NCBI GenBank assembly: GCA_017551515.1
Contig: JAFZLK010000011.1
Span: forward strand, 1-64,000
Length of the DNA: 64,000 nucleotides
Source: Bacteroidales bacterium
Lineage (GTDB): Bacteria; Bacteroidota; Bacteroidia; Bacteroidales; ML635J-15
Direction: 5' to 3'
The notes beneath the pieces were generated by a model. That model was not told the origin of the DNA, made no database searches, and worked only from the letters and a program-made list of their open reading frames with translations. A program made the translations under genes and the position numbers. The stretch's first letter is position 1. The number at the start of each line of letters is the position of its first letter. Of this stretch, positions 8,312 through 16,538 are shown one piece after another.

Positions 8312-8612
8312 GATTATTAGCGAATACGAAGAACTGCTTTCTAGGGTGGCAAGTCCTTTTGTCGTAGATGGTGTTCTTTGGACAATTCTGAATAGCAAGT
8401 TTAGTATGTTCTTCAGCCCACAATATCATTTCCAACTCATTACTCAAGATCCCGACGACAACAAGTTTGTTGATTGCGCCATTATAGCAAATGCAGATTA
8501 TATAGTTACCAATGACTCTCATTTTAAAGTCCTCGAAAATATAGAGTTTCCCAAGGTAAATGTTAAAACAATAGACCAATTTGTGATTGAACTTTACGAA
8601 GACCTACACTAA
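8307..8612 (+). pseudogene. PIN-domain toxin remnant lacking its N-terminus
   Basis: The frame encodes NEIISEYEELLSR, then DPDDNKFVDCAIIANADYIVTND and HFKVLENIEFPKV, which are the middle and C-terminal parts of a COG1569-type PIN toxin, including the DDNKFVDCA and TxD acidic residues. The expected first ~35-40 residues, with the catalytic Asp of the VLDTN strand, are absent: the homology begins at the stop codon of the antitoxin gene. An internal deletion seems to have joined the antitoxin end to mid-toxin. No start codon with a plausible leader exists, so I treat it as non-functional. Confidence 0.7.
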
Positions 8613-8707
8613 AGCAAATTTAATTGTAGAAGCACCTTGTTTTAAAAATCGCATTTGAAATTTCACCCTTTCAACATCTATTATTATTTTTGTCAAAAAT
8701 TTAAGAA

Positions 8708-9289
8708 ATGACAAAATCGGTTTGTGTATTCTGCAGTTCGAGCGAAGACTTGCAGAAAGGATATTACGACTACGCAGAAAAATTCGGCAAGATACTGGCG
8801 GAGAACAACTTCACCATTTACCACGGCGGTGGAATCATCGGCCTTATGGGAGCGATGATGCGCGGTGCGTACAAGCAAGGCGGTGCTAAAATCATTGGTG
8901 TAGTCCCCGAAAAACTTCACCGCGAAGGCATTGTGTCTGACGAAATGCAGGAACTTGTCATCACCGATGATATGAAGGAACGCAAGTCATACCTGCGCGA
9001 ACACGCCGACTCGTTTGCCATTATGCCCGGTGCTTTCGGCACAATGGACGAAATGTTTGAAATACTGACACTCAAGCAGTTGAAATATCACAACAAGGCA
9101 ATCGTAATTCTCAACTACAACCACTTCTTCGACGATATGCTAAGGCAAATAGAAAAATTCTTTACCGAAGGTTTTACCGTAAGCAATTACAAATCAACCT
9201 TCTATGTATGCGAAACACCAGAAGAAGCCGTCGAATACCTGAAAAACTACAAGCCGACACATGTTTACGACAAATATTTAAAGGAATAG
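8708..9289 (+). CDS. LOG-family protein (nucleotide phosphoribohydrolase-like)
   Basis: A 193-residue Rossmann-fold protein of the TIGR00730/LOG family. It has the FCSSS N-terminal strand, HGGG at about 39-42, and the signature PGAFGTMDE at 107-115 (the usual form is PGGxGTxxE, so one Gly is Ala here). Family members cleave the N-glycosidic bond of nucleoside 5'-monophosphates. A TATTTTTG -7 box lies at 8685-8692. Two bases separate its stop from the dGTPase-like gene, so they form an operon of nucleotide-metabolism enzymes. Confidence 0.85.
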   Translation: MTKSVCVFCSSSEDLQKGYYDYAEKFGKILAENNFTIYHGGGIIGLMGAMMRGAYKQGGAKIIGVVPEKLHREGIVSDEMQELVITDDMKERKSYLREHADSFAIMPGAFGTMDEMFEILTLKQLKYHNKAIVILNYNHFFDDMLRQIEKFFTEGFTVSNYKSTFYVCETPEEAVEYLKNYKPTHVYDKYLKE

Positions 9290-9291
9290 AT

Positions 9292-10410
9292 ATGAGAAAC
9301 CCACTACCAGACGAAGTTTATTCGAGAAGAAAAACCTATAGGGAAACCGACATACGCGGTGATTATTTCCGCGACCAGACAGCAATAATACACTCAACGC
9401 CGTTCCGCCGACTGAAGAAGAAAACGCAAGTCTTTTTCGCACCCGAAAACGACCACATCTGCACGCGCATTGAGCACGTACTGCACGTAGCAACCATTGC
9501 ATCAACCATTTGCAAGGGCTTGAACAAGGTCGGCTGGGAACTGAACGACGAAATGGCATACGCAATCGGACTCGGTCACGACCTCGGCCACACTCCTTTC
9601 GGTCACGCTGGTGAAAAGTCGCTCGACATTATCCTTTCGGGAATGGGACGCGGGCACTTTGTTCACGAAGTAAACTCCTATCGCCAAGTCGCTTACCTTG
9701 CCAACCACGGCAACGGACTGAATCTCTGCTACGGCGTGATGGACGGCATTATCTGCCACAACGGCGAAAAGGACGAACAATATGCCTACCCCAACAAAAC
9801 CGCCAACGACCTCGATGCAATAAAAGACCGCTCGTATATGCCATCGTCCTACGAAGGGTGCATAATGCGATTCTCAGATAAGATTGCATATTTGGGTCGC
9901 GACCTCGAAGATGCATTTGTCGCTGGATTCATAACCGAAGATGATGTTCCAGATGATGTGAAGGAAATGCTTGGCAACCATAACGGACAGATTATCAACT
10001 CGTTGATTCTTGATTTGATTGAAAACTCCAAGAACCGCGATATGATTGGCTTCTCGGACGAAACCTACGAAGTGGTTACGAAACTTAAGAAATTCAACTA
10101 CGAGAAAATCTACAGCAACAAGATTCTCAACGAGTACGACTGCTTCTGCCACAAGATAATAAACAACCTGTTCGAGTACCTTCACGACATCTACTCCAAG
10201 AACCAGAAGGACTACGGCAAGTACGCCGAATCGACCATCGAACTCGACAGGTATTTCGGTCAGTACATATACACGATGGACCACTTTTACTCTTCGCGCA
10301 ACGAGGACGAAATCAACATTATCACCGACTATATTTCGGGAATGACCGATGTTTTCGCACTTGAGGCAATGAAGCAGATAACAATACCTAAACCGATAAG
10401 TTTCAAATAG
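9292..10410 (+). CDS. dgt: dGTPase-like HD-domain triphosphohydrolase
   Basis: A 372-residue protein of the dNTP triphosphohydrolase family, which removes the intact triphosphate from dNTPs. The N-terminal IHSTPFRRLKKKTQV segment, the metal-binding residues RIEHVLHV, GHDLGHTPFGHAGE and the distal DKIAYLGRDLEDA are all present, so the HD active site is intact. The start is the ATG two bases after the LOG stop; the longer frame from 9208 overlaps LOG and has no family homology before this ATG. The SiaB-like gene follows after two bases. Confidence 0.88.
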   Translation: MRNPLPDEVYSRRKTYRETDIRGDYFRDQTAIIHSTPFRRLKKKTQVFFAPENDHICTRIEHVLHVATIASTICKGLNKVGWELNDEMAYAIGLGHDLGHTPFGHAGEKSLDIILSGMGRGHFVHEVNSYRQVAYLANHGNGLNLCYGVMDGIICHNGEKDEQYAYPNKTANDLDAIKDRSYMPSSYEGCIMRFSDKIAYLGRDLEDAFVAGFITEDDVPDDVKEMLGNHNGQIINSLILDLIENSKNRDMIGFSDETYEVVTKLKKFNYEKIYSNKILNEYDCFCHKIINNLFEYLHDIYSKNQKDYGKYAESTIELDRYFGQYIYTMDHFYSSRNEDEINIITDYISGMTDVFALEAMKQITIPKPISFK

Positions 10411-10412
10411 TT

Positions 10413-10883
10413 TTGAGTTATCAAAAAGAAATATTATCGTTGTGCGTACCAGCAGGAGAAACCTGCGAGAACATGATTGAAACTATCGAAAGTCAACTTG
10501 CAGAAATAGAAAAGCCACTGCGAAAACGCATAGTTTCCTGTGCCATAGAGTTGATACAAAACAACATAATACACAATAGCGGAAACGAAATCGTTGTCAA
10601 GGCATACGAATCCGACAACCATATAACACTGAATACATATCGGAAACTCAATGATTCTAACGCATTATTTTTACAAAATAAAATCCTTGATATTAACAAT
10701 AAAAACACTTTTCAATTAAAGGAATTGTTTAAGCAAAATATAAGCAACGAAAGCGCAGCACAAGGCACAGGAAACGGGCTTATTTTGTGCAGGTTAAAAT
10801 CCGATTCGGATATATACACCAACTCCGATGGTGACACTTTTGAAATAACTTTGAAATTCGACAAAAATGGAAATACTAATTGA
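10413..10883 (+). CDS. SiaB-like (DUF6272) HATPase-fold protein
   Basis: A 156-residue protein with a compact histidine-kinase-like ATPase fold: IVSCAIELIQNNIIHNSGN resembles the N-box helix and GTGNGLILCRL the G-box. Together with the SiaC-like product of the next gene it fits a SiaB/SiaC kinase-substrate pair, in which SiaB phosphorylates SiaC. No ATG precedes the conserved region; the likely start is TTG at 10413, two bases after the dGTPase stop. The 3' end overlaps siaC by 17 bp. The assignment rests on fold motifs plus context. Confidence 0.7.
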   Translation: MSYQKEILSLCVPAGETCENMIETIESQLAEIEKPLRKRIVSCAIELIQNNIIHNSGNEIVVKAYESDNHITLNTYRKLNDSNALFLQNKILDINNKNTFQLKELFKQNISNESAAQGTGNGLILCRLKSDSDIYTNSDGDTFEITLKFDKNGNTN

Positions 10884-11235
10884 AGCGACAGGAAAGACGC
10901 CTCGCATTTATGAGGAAAACGGAGAACTTTGCATCTGGGGAGTGATAATTCCAGAAAATCCGACCGAAATATTTGCACGGCTCCACAACATTGTGACTAC
11001 CAAATACAAAGAGCAAAATAAATTGTCCATACACTTTTCGCTCGGCTACTTCAACACAAGTTCGGCAAAATTCCTCTACAATTTCTTCAAGCAAATAAAA
11101 GGAATGTCCAATATGTCAATTACTTGGCACTACGAAGACGATGACGAGGATATGCTTGAAAGCGGAAAAGAACTGGAAGAAATTTCAGGTCTGAAATTCG
11201 AGTTTTGCAACAAACTTCTTGAGGTTGGGAAATAA
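10867..11235 (+). CDS. siaC: SiaC-family regulatory phosphoprotein
   Basis: A 122-residue DUF1987/SiaC protein: IEATGKTPRIYEENGELCIWG at the start, LGYFNTSSAKFL in the middle and WHYEDDDEDMLESG near the end are family hallmarks. Thr64 in FNTSS corresponds to the threonine phosphorylated by SiaB in Pseudomonas aeruginosa, where SiaC controls the diguanylate cyclase SiaD. No GGDEF gene or SiaA-type phosphatase is nearby, so the downstream target here is unknown. It is translationally coupled to the SiaB-like gene. Confidence 0.85.
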   Translation: MEILIEATGKTPRIYEENGELCIWGVIIPENPTEIFARLHNIVTTKYKEQNKLSIHFSLGYFNTSSAKFLYNFFKQIKGMSNMSITWHYEDDDEDMLESGKELEEISGLKFEFCNKLLEVGK

Positions 11236-11302
11236 TGTTCTAAAACAAGTTTTTCGTATGGAATAATTTATTATCATTGTAAAATTTTAAATTCAAATAG
11301 AT

Positions 11303-12610
11303 ATGGCTAACACACCAATTTGTGACACAGTTATTCAGGAACAATGCCGTAAGTTGGGAATCAACAACATAGGCAAATCGACAATCAGAGAAATTGTCGG
11401 ATTAGTTAATTGCATAGAGAAGGAAACTGGCGAGAAATTCGTCAGGATGGAGATGGGAGTTCCGAGTTTGAAACCGCCAAAGGTCGGCACCGATGCCGAA
11501 ATAAAGGCACTCAACGATGGCGTAGCAGCAATCTACCCTATGGTTGACGGTGTTCCAGAACTCAAAAAGGAAGCATCAAGGTTTGTAAAGAACTTCATCG
11601 GAGTTGACATTTCGCCAGAAGCATGTATCCCGACAGTAGGCTCAATGCAAGGCGGTTACGCAACCTTCCTCACCTGCTCCAACCTCGACCCGCAAAAGGA
11701 CACCGCACTTTTCATCGATCCGGGTTTCCCAGTGCAGAAACAGCAGTTCAACGTAATGGGACACAAGTACGAAAGTTTTGATGTTTACGATTATCGTGGC
11801 GAAAAACTTCGCGACAAACTGGAATCCTACCTATCAAAAGGCAACATAAACTCGATAATCTACTCCAACCCCAACAATCCAAGTTGGATTTGCTTCACCG
11901 ATGACGAACTGAAAATCATCGCCGAGGTTGCCGACAAGTACGATGCCATTGTAATAGAAGACCTTGCATACTTCAGAATGGACTTCCGCGATGACACTTA
12001 TCACCCCGGATTCCCGCCGTATCAGGCATCTGTTGCAAACTACACAGACAACTATATCTTGATGATTTCAGGCTCCAAGGCGTTCAGCTATGCCGGTCAG
12101 CGTGTTGCAGTTGTGGCAATTTCCGACAAGATTTTCCACCGCTCATACCCCAATCTGCAGAAGCGCTTCGGTCGTGACCAGTTCGGTGCAACATTCGTAA
12201 TGCGAATAATTTACGCATTGAGTTCGGGTGTTTGCCACTCGGCTCAGTACGGTTTGGCAGCAATGCTAAAGGCTGCAAACGATGGCACTTTCAATTTCAT
12301 CAAGGACATTGAAGAATATGGTAAACGTGCCGAAAAGATGAAGAAACTTTTCGTTGATGCAGGATTCAACATCGTGTATGACAAGGACATTGACAAAGAC
12401 CTTGCCGATGGTTTCTACTTCACAATAACCTACCGCGACTGGACGGGCGACAAGTTGCTCGAAGAACTTCTGCACTACGGAATCAGCGCAATCACGCTCG
12501 ACAACACTGGCAGCAAGAAGTACGGACTTCGCGCCTGCGTTTCGCAGATTACTCCCGACAAGATGGATTTGCTAGAAAAGCGTCTCGAAATCTACAAGCA
12601 GAACCATTAG
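11303..12610 (+). CDS. PLP-dependent class I/II aminotransferase
   Basis: A 435-residue fold-type I enzyme. Visible family features are the YPMVDGVPELK substrate-side segment, the SNPNNPSW motif, the D-LAYF (IEDLAYFRMD) aspartate that contacts the PLP nitrogen, and the Schiff-base lysine in SGSKAFSYAGQR. The C-terminal small domain ends with GLRACVSQ, containing the carboxylate-binding arginine. Substrate is not evident from sequence. It has its own 67-bp upstream gap after siaC and heads a run with the small membrane protein and glycosyltransferase. Confidence 0.85.
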   Translation: MANTPICDTVIQEQCRKLGINNIGKSTIREIVGLVNCIEKETGEKFVRMEMGVPSLKPPKVGTDAEIKALNDGVAAIYPMVDGVPELKKEASRFVKNFIGVDISPEACIPTVGSMQGGYATFLTCSNLDPQKDTALFIDPGFPVQKQQFNVMGHKYESFDVYDYRGEKLRDKLESYLSKGNINSIIYSNPNNPSWICFTDDELKIIAEVADKYDAIVIEDLAYFRMDFRDDTYHPGFPPYQASVANYTDNYILMISGSKAFSYAGQRVAVVAISDKIFHRSYPNLQKRFGRDQFGATFVMRIIYALSSGVCHSAQYGLAAMLKAANDGTFNFIKDIEEYGKRAEKMKKLFVDAGFNIVYDKDIDKDLADGFYFTITYRDWTGDKLLEELLHYGISAITLDNTGSKKYGLRACVSQITPDKMDLLEKRLEIYKQNH

Positions 12611-12613
12611 AAT

Positions 12614-12925
12614 ATGCAGGAACTGTCGCCAAAGAAACAAGAAGTATTCGAACTAATCAAGGCCAAATACAGCAAGACCGTGATTAGAAAAGGCGACATT
12701 TATGTTTACGATGGTTCTATATTGCACATTGTCGAAGAAAAGAAAAAAGGTATAAAGGTCAGTAGTGCCCTGAACATGAGGTACTGGGTGCTACTGCTTT
12801 TTTTGATTTTGACAGGAATCGCTCTCGGAATCGTAGGCATTGCCATTACCTTGCTGATTGCAAACCTGATTGCCATAAAGACAAAAAGAACAAAAAAAGC
12901 CAACCTAATTTCATTAATAAGCTGA
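12614..12925 (+). CDS. Small unknown membrane protein
   Basis: 103 residues: a charged N-terminal ~50 residues, then a hydrophobic region from about 54 to 90 (WVLLLFLILTGIALG and IAITLLIANLIAI), enough for two short membrane helices, and a basic tail. It starts three bases after the aminotransferase stop and its TGA overlaps the ATG of the glycosyltransferase, so it is part of a coupled operon. No family recognised. Confidence 0.6.
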   Translation: MQELSPKKQEVFELIKAKYSKTVIRKGDIYVYDGSILHIVEEKKKGIKVSSALNMRYWVLLLFLILTGIALGIVGIAITLLIANLIAIKTKRTKKANLISLIS

Positions 12926-14121
12926 TGCCAAAGGTTTTAAGGATAATAAACAGGTTCAATCTCGGTGGTCCGACATACAATGTAAGCTACCTTACAAAGT
13001 ATATGGCCCCCGACTACGAAACTCTGTTGGTTGGGGGAATGAACGACAAGTCGGAAGCTTGCTCCGACTACATTGTTCAAAAGCTTGGGATACATGCAAT
13101 TAAGATAAGTGAAATGATGCGTAGCATCAACGGTTACAACGATGTTGTCGCCTACGAGAAAATCAAAAGCATCATCAAGCGTTACAAACCCGACATTGTC
13201 CACACTCACGCATCTAAGGCAGGAGTTTTAGGAAGACAGGCAGCCATAAGTTGCGGAGTACCAGTTATTGTACACACTTTCCACGGGCATATTTTCAATT
13301 CGTATTTCAACAAATATGTGACCGCAACTTTCAAGCGAATTGAACAATACTACGCAAAAAGGACTTCGGCGATTGTTGCAATTAGCGACATACAGAAATA
13401 CGAACTTTCAGAAGTTTACAAGATTGCACCTGCCGAAAAATTCAGGGTAATACCTTTGGGCTTCGACCTCAACAGATTTCAGGAAAACAAGGCTATGAAG
13501 CGCGATGCTTTCCGCAAGCAGTACGACATTGCCGATGACGAGATTGCCGTTTCGATAGTTGGTCGCCTTGTCCCCGTGAAAAACCATAGAATGTTCATTG
13601 ACTCCATAAAGAATGTAAAGTCAAAGACAAACCGCAAGGTTCGTGGCGTAATTGTCGGTGATGGCGACTTGCGCGATGGGCTTCTGGAATATGCTAATTT
13701 ACACGGTCTTACTTGTTCTACACCAGAACACAAAGTTCCCAATTCCGACCTAATTTTCACTTCGTGGATAAAGGATGCCGACTATGTGTTTGCCGGTTCG
13801 GAAATCTCCGCATTGACATCGCTCAACGAAGGAACGCCTGTATCTATTATCGAATCGCAGGCTGCTAATGTGCCAGTAGTCAGCACTATTGTCGGCGGAA
13901 TTAGGGATGTCGTGATAGAAGGCAAAACAGCACTCCTCTCTCCCACTCAGAATGTAGATGCGTTCAGCGAAAACCTGCTTATGCTTGTCGAAAACGATGA
14001 AATGCGTAAGCAAATGTCGGAAGATGGCTGGATATTCGTCCGTGACAAATTTCATTACACCCGTCTCGTCAACGACATGAAAAATCTGTATGACGAGTTG
14101 CTGGCGAATAAAGGCAGATAA
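12925..14121 (+). CDS. Glycosyltransferase, GT4 family
   Basis: A 398-residue GT-B enzyme. The N-terminal domain starts VLRIINRFNLGGPTYNV and includes DIVHTHASKAGVLGR; the C-terminal domain has VGRLVPVKNH and the nucleotide-sugar binding segment NEGTPVSIIESQAANVPVV with the GT4 glutamates. It most likely transfers a sugar in surface polysaccharide or glycolipid synthesis. Start and preceding stop overlap (TGATG). Confidence 0.85.
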   Translation: MPKVLRIINRFNLGGPTYNVSYLTKYMAPDYETLLVGGMNDKSEACSDYIVQKLGIHAIKISEMMRSINGYNDVVAYEKIKSIIKRYKPDIVHTHASKAGVLGRQAAISCGVPVIVHTFHGHIFNSYFNKYVTATFKRIEQYYAKRTSAIVAISDIQKYELSEVYKIAPAEKFRVIPLGFDLNRFQENKAMKRDAFRKQYDIADDEIAVSIVGRLVPVKNHRMFIDSIKNVKSKTNRKVRGVIVGDGDLRDGLLEYANLHGLTCSTPEHKVPNSDLIFTSWIKDADYVFAGSEISALTSLNEGTPVSIIESQAANVPVVSTIVGGIRDVVIEGKTALLSPTQNVDAFSENLLMLVENDEMRKQMSEDGWIFVRDKFHYTRLVNDMKNLYDELLANKGR

Positions 14122-14302
14122 AGCATTTGTTTGAAACACGCGACAAAAAAGTGTTTCCAAACACGATTTTAGAAAACTTTGCAAAAAATTTGCATACAAT
14201 AATTAGATATTACATATCGGATTGCATACAAATTCCGTCTTCTCCGACATTTTTTGTCGTACCTTTTTATTAATTTTGCAGAAACAATTAAAAAAACGCA
14301 AA

Positions 14303-15235
14303 ATGGATACAAAATCATTGATTTCCAATTACGTATGGCTAATTGACTTCATACGCAGAAGAGGCAAGGTCCCGTACAAGGAAATAAACAAGGCATGGCA
14401 ACGCGAGGGACGCGATGGTGGAATGGAACTGAGCAAGCGCACCTTCCTGCGTCATATCAACGACATTGCTGACATTTTCGGCATCGACATCGAATGTGAA
14501 GGCTTCGGCGAATACAACTATTTCATCACTTACGACGACAGCAAATCCAACACGACAAAGACCTGGCTGCTAAACTCAATGTCGCTACATAACTTCGTCT
14601 GCGAAAGCCAGCAACTGAAAAAACGCATTCTGCTCGAAAATATTCCATCGGGACAAAAGTTCCTGACAACCATGATTGAAGCAATCCGTGACCAGCGGAA
14701 AGTCCACATCTGGCATCAAGGCTTCGGGAAGGAAGAAAGTAACTTCATAATAGACCCATATTGCGTGAAACTATACCGTCAACGCTGGTACGTGCTTGCA
14801 AAATCGGAACTTGGAGTGCGCATCTACGCCCTCGACAGAATCAACAACGCAGAATGCACCGACAAGAAAATCAAACTTCCCGACACAAATCCAGAAGAAA
14901 TTTTCGAAAACATTATCGGCGTCAGCATTATAAGTGGAAAAGTTGAACACATCATCTTAAAAGCTTACAAAGGAGAGGAATACGGTCACCGCGACTGCTA
15001 CCTACGCTCGCTTCCATTACATAGTTCTCAAATAGAAAACGCCCAAAAGTCAACCGACGAATACGCCATCTTCGAGTACAACCTAAAGCCAACCTACGAA
15101 TTTGTTCAAGAACTCCTCACCATGCAAAACGAGGTAGAAATAGTGGAACCAATTTCACTACGCAAACATATTATGGAAATCGTTGAATCTATTGGAGAAA
15201 GGTATAAAACTAAGGCTCGCAAGACAAAAGGCTGA
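14303..15235 (+). CDS. WYL-domain transcriptional regulator
   Basis: A 310-residue protein. The N-terminal ~80 residues form a helix-turn-helix module (MELSKRTFLRHINDIADIFG). The WYL domain follows at about 150-225 (MIEAIRDQRKVHIWHQGF ... VKLYRQRWYVLAKSE), with the WYL triplet present as WYV, and a WCX-like C-terminal part ends YEFVQELLTM...IVEPISLR. WYL regulators sense ligands and often control defence or stress genes. ATG 14303 is chosen because a -7 box (TAATTTTG, 14271-14278) lies 25 bp upstream; the longer frame from 14222 would include the promoter. Confidence 0.85.
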   Translation: MDTKSLISNYVWLIDFIRRRGKVPYKEINKAWQREGRDGGMELSKRTFLRHINDIADIFGIDIECEGFGEYNYFITYDDSKSNTTKTWLLNSMSLHNFVCESQQLKKRILLENIPSGQKFLTTMIEAIRDQRKVHIWHQGFGKEESNFIIDPYCVKLYRQRWYVLAKSELGVRIYALDRINNAECTDKKIKLPDTNPEEIFENIIGVSIISGKVEHIILKAYKGEEYGHRDCYLRSLPLHSSQIENAQKSTDEYAIFEYNLKPTYEFVQELLTMQNEVEIVEPISLRKHIMEIVESIGERYKTKARKTKG

Positions 15236-15289
15236 TGATAAAAGGCTAAATAACAAACTATTGGTGTCCGCTATTTCAACTGTCAAGTT

Positions 15290-15781
15290 TCAACTTTCAA
15301 CTATTAACTCTCCCGTCTTCGCCCCTACCGCCTTACACAAATCCGACGGATTTATCTTCAATTGCAAGCCACGCACACCTGCACTGACATAAATATAGTC
15401 GAAATCCATGCATGTGGAATGAATGTATGTCGGAAACGGCTTTTTCATACCTATTGGCGAACAACCGCCACGGATATAACCAGTCAACGGCAACAATTCC
15501 TTCATCGGAATCAACGCACAACTCTTGTTGCCAGTTGCCTTTGCAGCAAGTTTCAGGTCAACTTCCTTTTCGCCAGGGATTACACACACAAAATATCCGC
15601 TACGATCGCCATGCAGGACCAAAGTCTTGAAAACTCGGTCAATAGGTTCGCCTAATTGGGATGCAACATGCACCGCACTCAGGTCGTTTTCGTCAACCTC
15701 GTATGGAATAAGTTCGTATGCAATCTTTTTGCTGTCGAGCAAACGGGCAGCGTTGGTCTTTTGTATTTTTTCCTTTGCCAT
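15290..15781 (-). CDS. ybaK: Cys-tRNA(Pro) deacylase YbaK/EbsC
   Basis: A 163-residue YbaK family protein, which hydrolyses Cys-tRNA(Pro) mischarged by prolyl-tRNA synthetase. Typical stretches are TNAARLLDSKKIAYEL, the catalytic-lysine segment VFKTLVLHGD, DLKLAAKATGNKS and GYIRGGCSPIGMKK with the conserved Gly-rich loop. It is the last gene of the five-gene mla operon; its ATG overlaps the preceding stop by one base. Confidence 0.9.
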   Translation of the reverse strand: MAKEKIQKTNAARLLDSKKIAYELIPYEVDENDLSAVHVASQLGEPIDRVFKTLVLHGDRSGYFVCVIPGEKEVDLKLAAKATGNKSCALIPMKELLPLTGYIRGGCSPIGMKKPFPTYIHSTCMDFDYIYVSAGVRGLQLKINPSDLCKAVGAKTGELIVES

Positions 15782-16113
15782 CAGTAAATCTCCTTTGCAA
15801 TAGTTTCATTTGTAAAAATAAGCGCCTGCAAGTCAACATTTTCGAGCAGAACAATAGGAAGATGAGTACTTTCATCAAATTTTAATCCAAGAGAAAAAAG
15901 GAAGTTTTTCAAAGGCAAGTCGTTATTTACCATTATTTTAGCATCAAAATACGGGCAGATAATTCCATTATAGAAAATCATCCTTTCTTTTTCTTCAAAA
16001 CCAGATTTTTCATCGCCTACCGAAACCAGTTGCCCATCATCGTTGAATGACAGACGACTATTCTTTATAAAAATCCGACCATCGAAAACATAATTTGCTG
16101 CAAAATGCTTCAT
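15781..16113 (-). CDS. Small protein resembling an amidohydrolase N-terminal domain
   Basis: 110 residues. The first ~60 (MKHFAANYVFDG ... SFNDDGQLVSVGD ... MIFYNGIICPYFDAKI) look like the N-terminal beta-sandwich of Bacteroidales amidohydrolases, which normally continues into NAHCHLE and a catalytic barrel. Here the HxH metal site is missing (FDAKI instead) and the protein ends ~50 residues later, so it cannot be an active amidohydrolase. It overlaps its neighbours on both sides (4 bp and 1 bp), so it is kept in frame within the operon, arguing for function rather than decay. Confidence 0.6.
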   Translation of the reverse strand: MKHFAANYVFDGRIFIKNSRLSFNDDGQLVSVGDEKSGFEEKERMIFYNGIICPYFDAKIMVNNDLPLKNFLFSLGLKFDESTHLPIVLLENVDLQALIFTNETIAKEIY

Positions 16114-16538
16114 AGTGTATTACTCTCCACAGTGACAGTAGAATCCGATTTTGCATTACCAATTTCTGCAATTTCTTGATTGAACCGCTCAACAACATGC
16201 TCGTACATAACCTTCAGTTTCTCTGGTTTGTTCTGCAAATACCACAAAATACTCTCCTCAAACGATTCGCGCGTACAATTATACTTGTCGTATATGCTCT
16301 CATAAATTAGGCTATCAACCTGATACTGAGACAGTGATGTATGTCCGTCAACTTGCACCATGTGAAGAGAAACCATAGCATCGGCAATGTGCATTTCGTA
16401 AAAAATGTTCTCCATTGTTTCTTCTTCCAACATTCGCTCCTTGGGAACAAGTTGCTTCTGCTTGCTTGGCATATCGCACGAGACCATCATTACAACGGTT
16501 ATCGCAAACAAAAGAACCGAAACACACCTATTCATCAT
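16110..16538 (-). CDS. DUF4296-type lipoprotein
   Basis: A 142-residue predicted lipoprotein: MMNRCVSVLLFAITVVMMVSC gives an N-terminal hydrophobic segment ending in a lipobox Cys. The rest is helical, with VPKERMLEEETMENIFYEMHIADAM and LIYESIYDKYNCTRESFEESILWYLQNKPEKL, the pattern of DUF4296 proteins common in Bacteroidota. Function unknown; location in the mla operon suggests an envelope role. The start may be either of two adjacent ATGs (16538 or 16535), both overlapping the 3' end of mlaF. Confidence 0.8.
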   Translation of the reverse strand: MMNRCVSVLLFAITVVMMVSCDMPSKQKQLVPKERMLEEETMENIFYEMHIADAMVSLHMVQVDGHTSLSQYQVDSLIYESIYDKYNCTRESFEESILWYLQNKPEKLKVMYEHVVERFNQEIAEIGNAKSDSTVTVESNTL

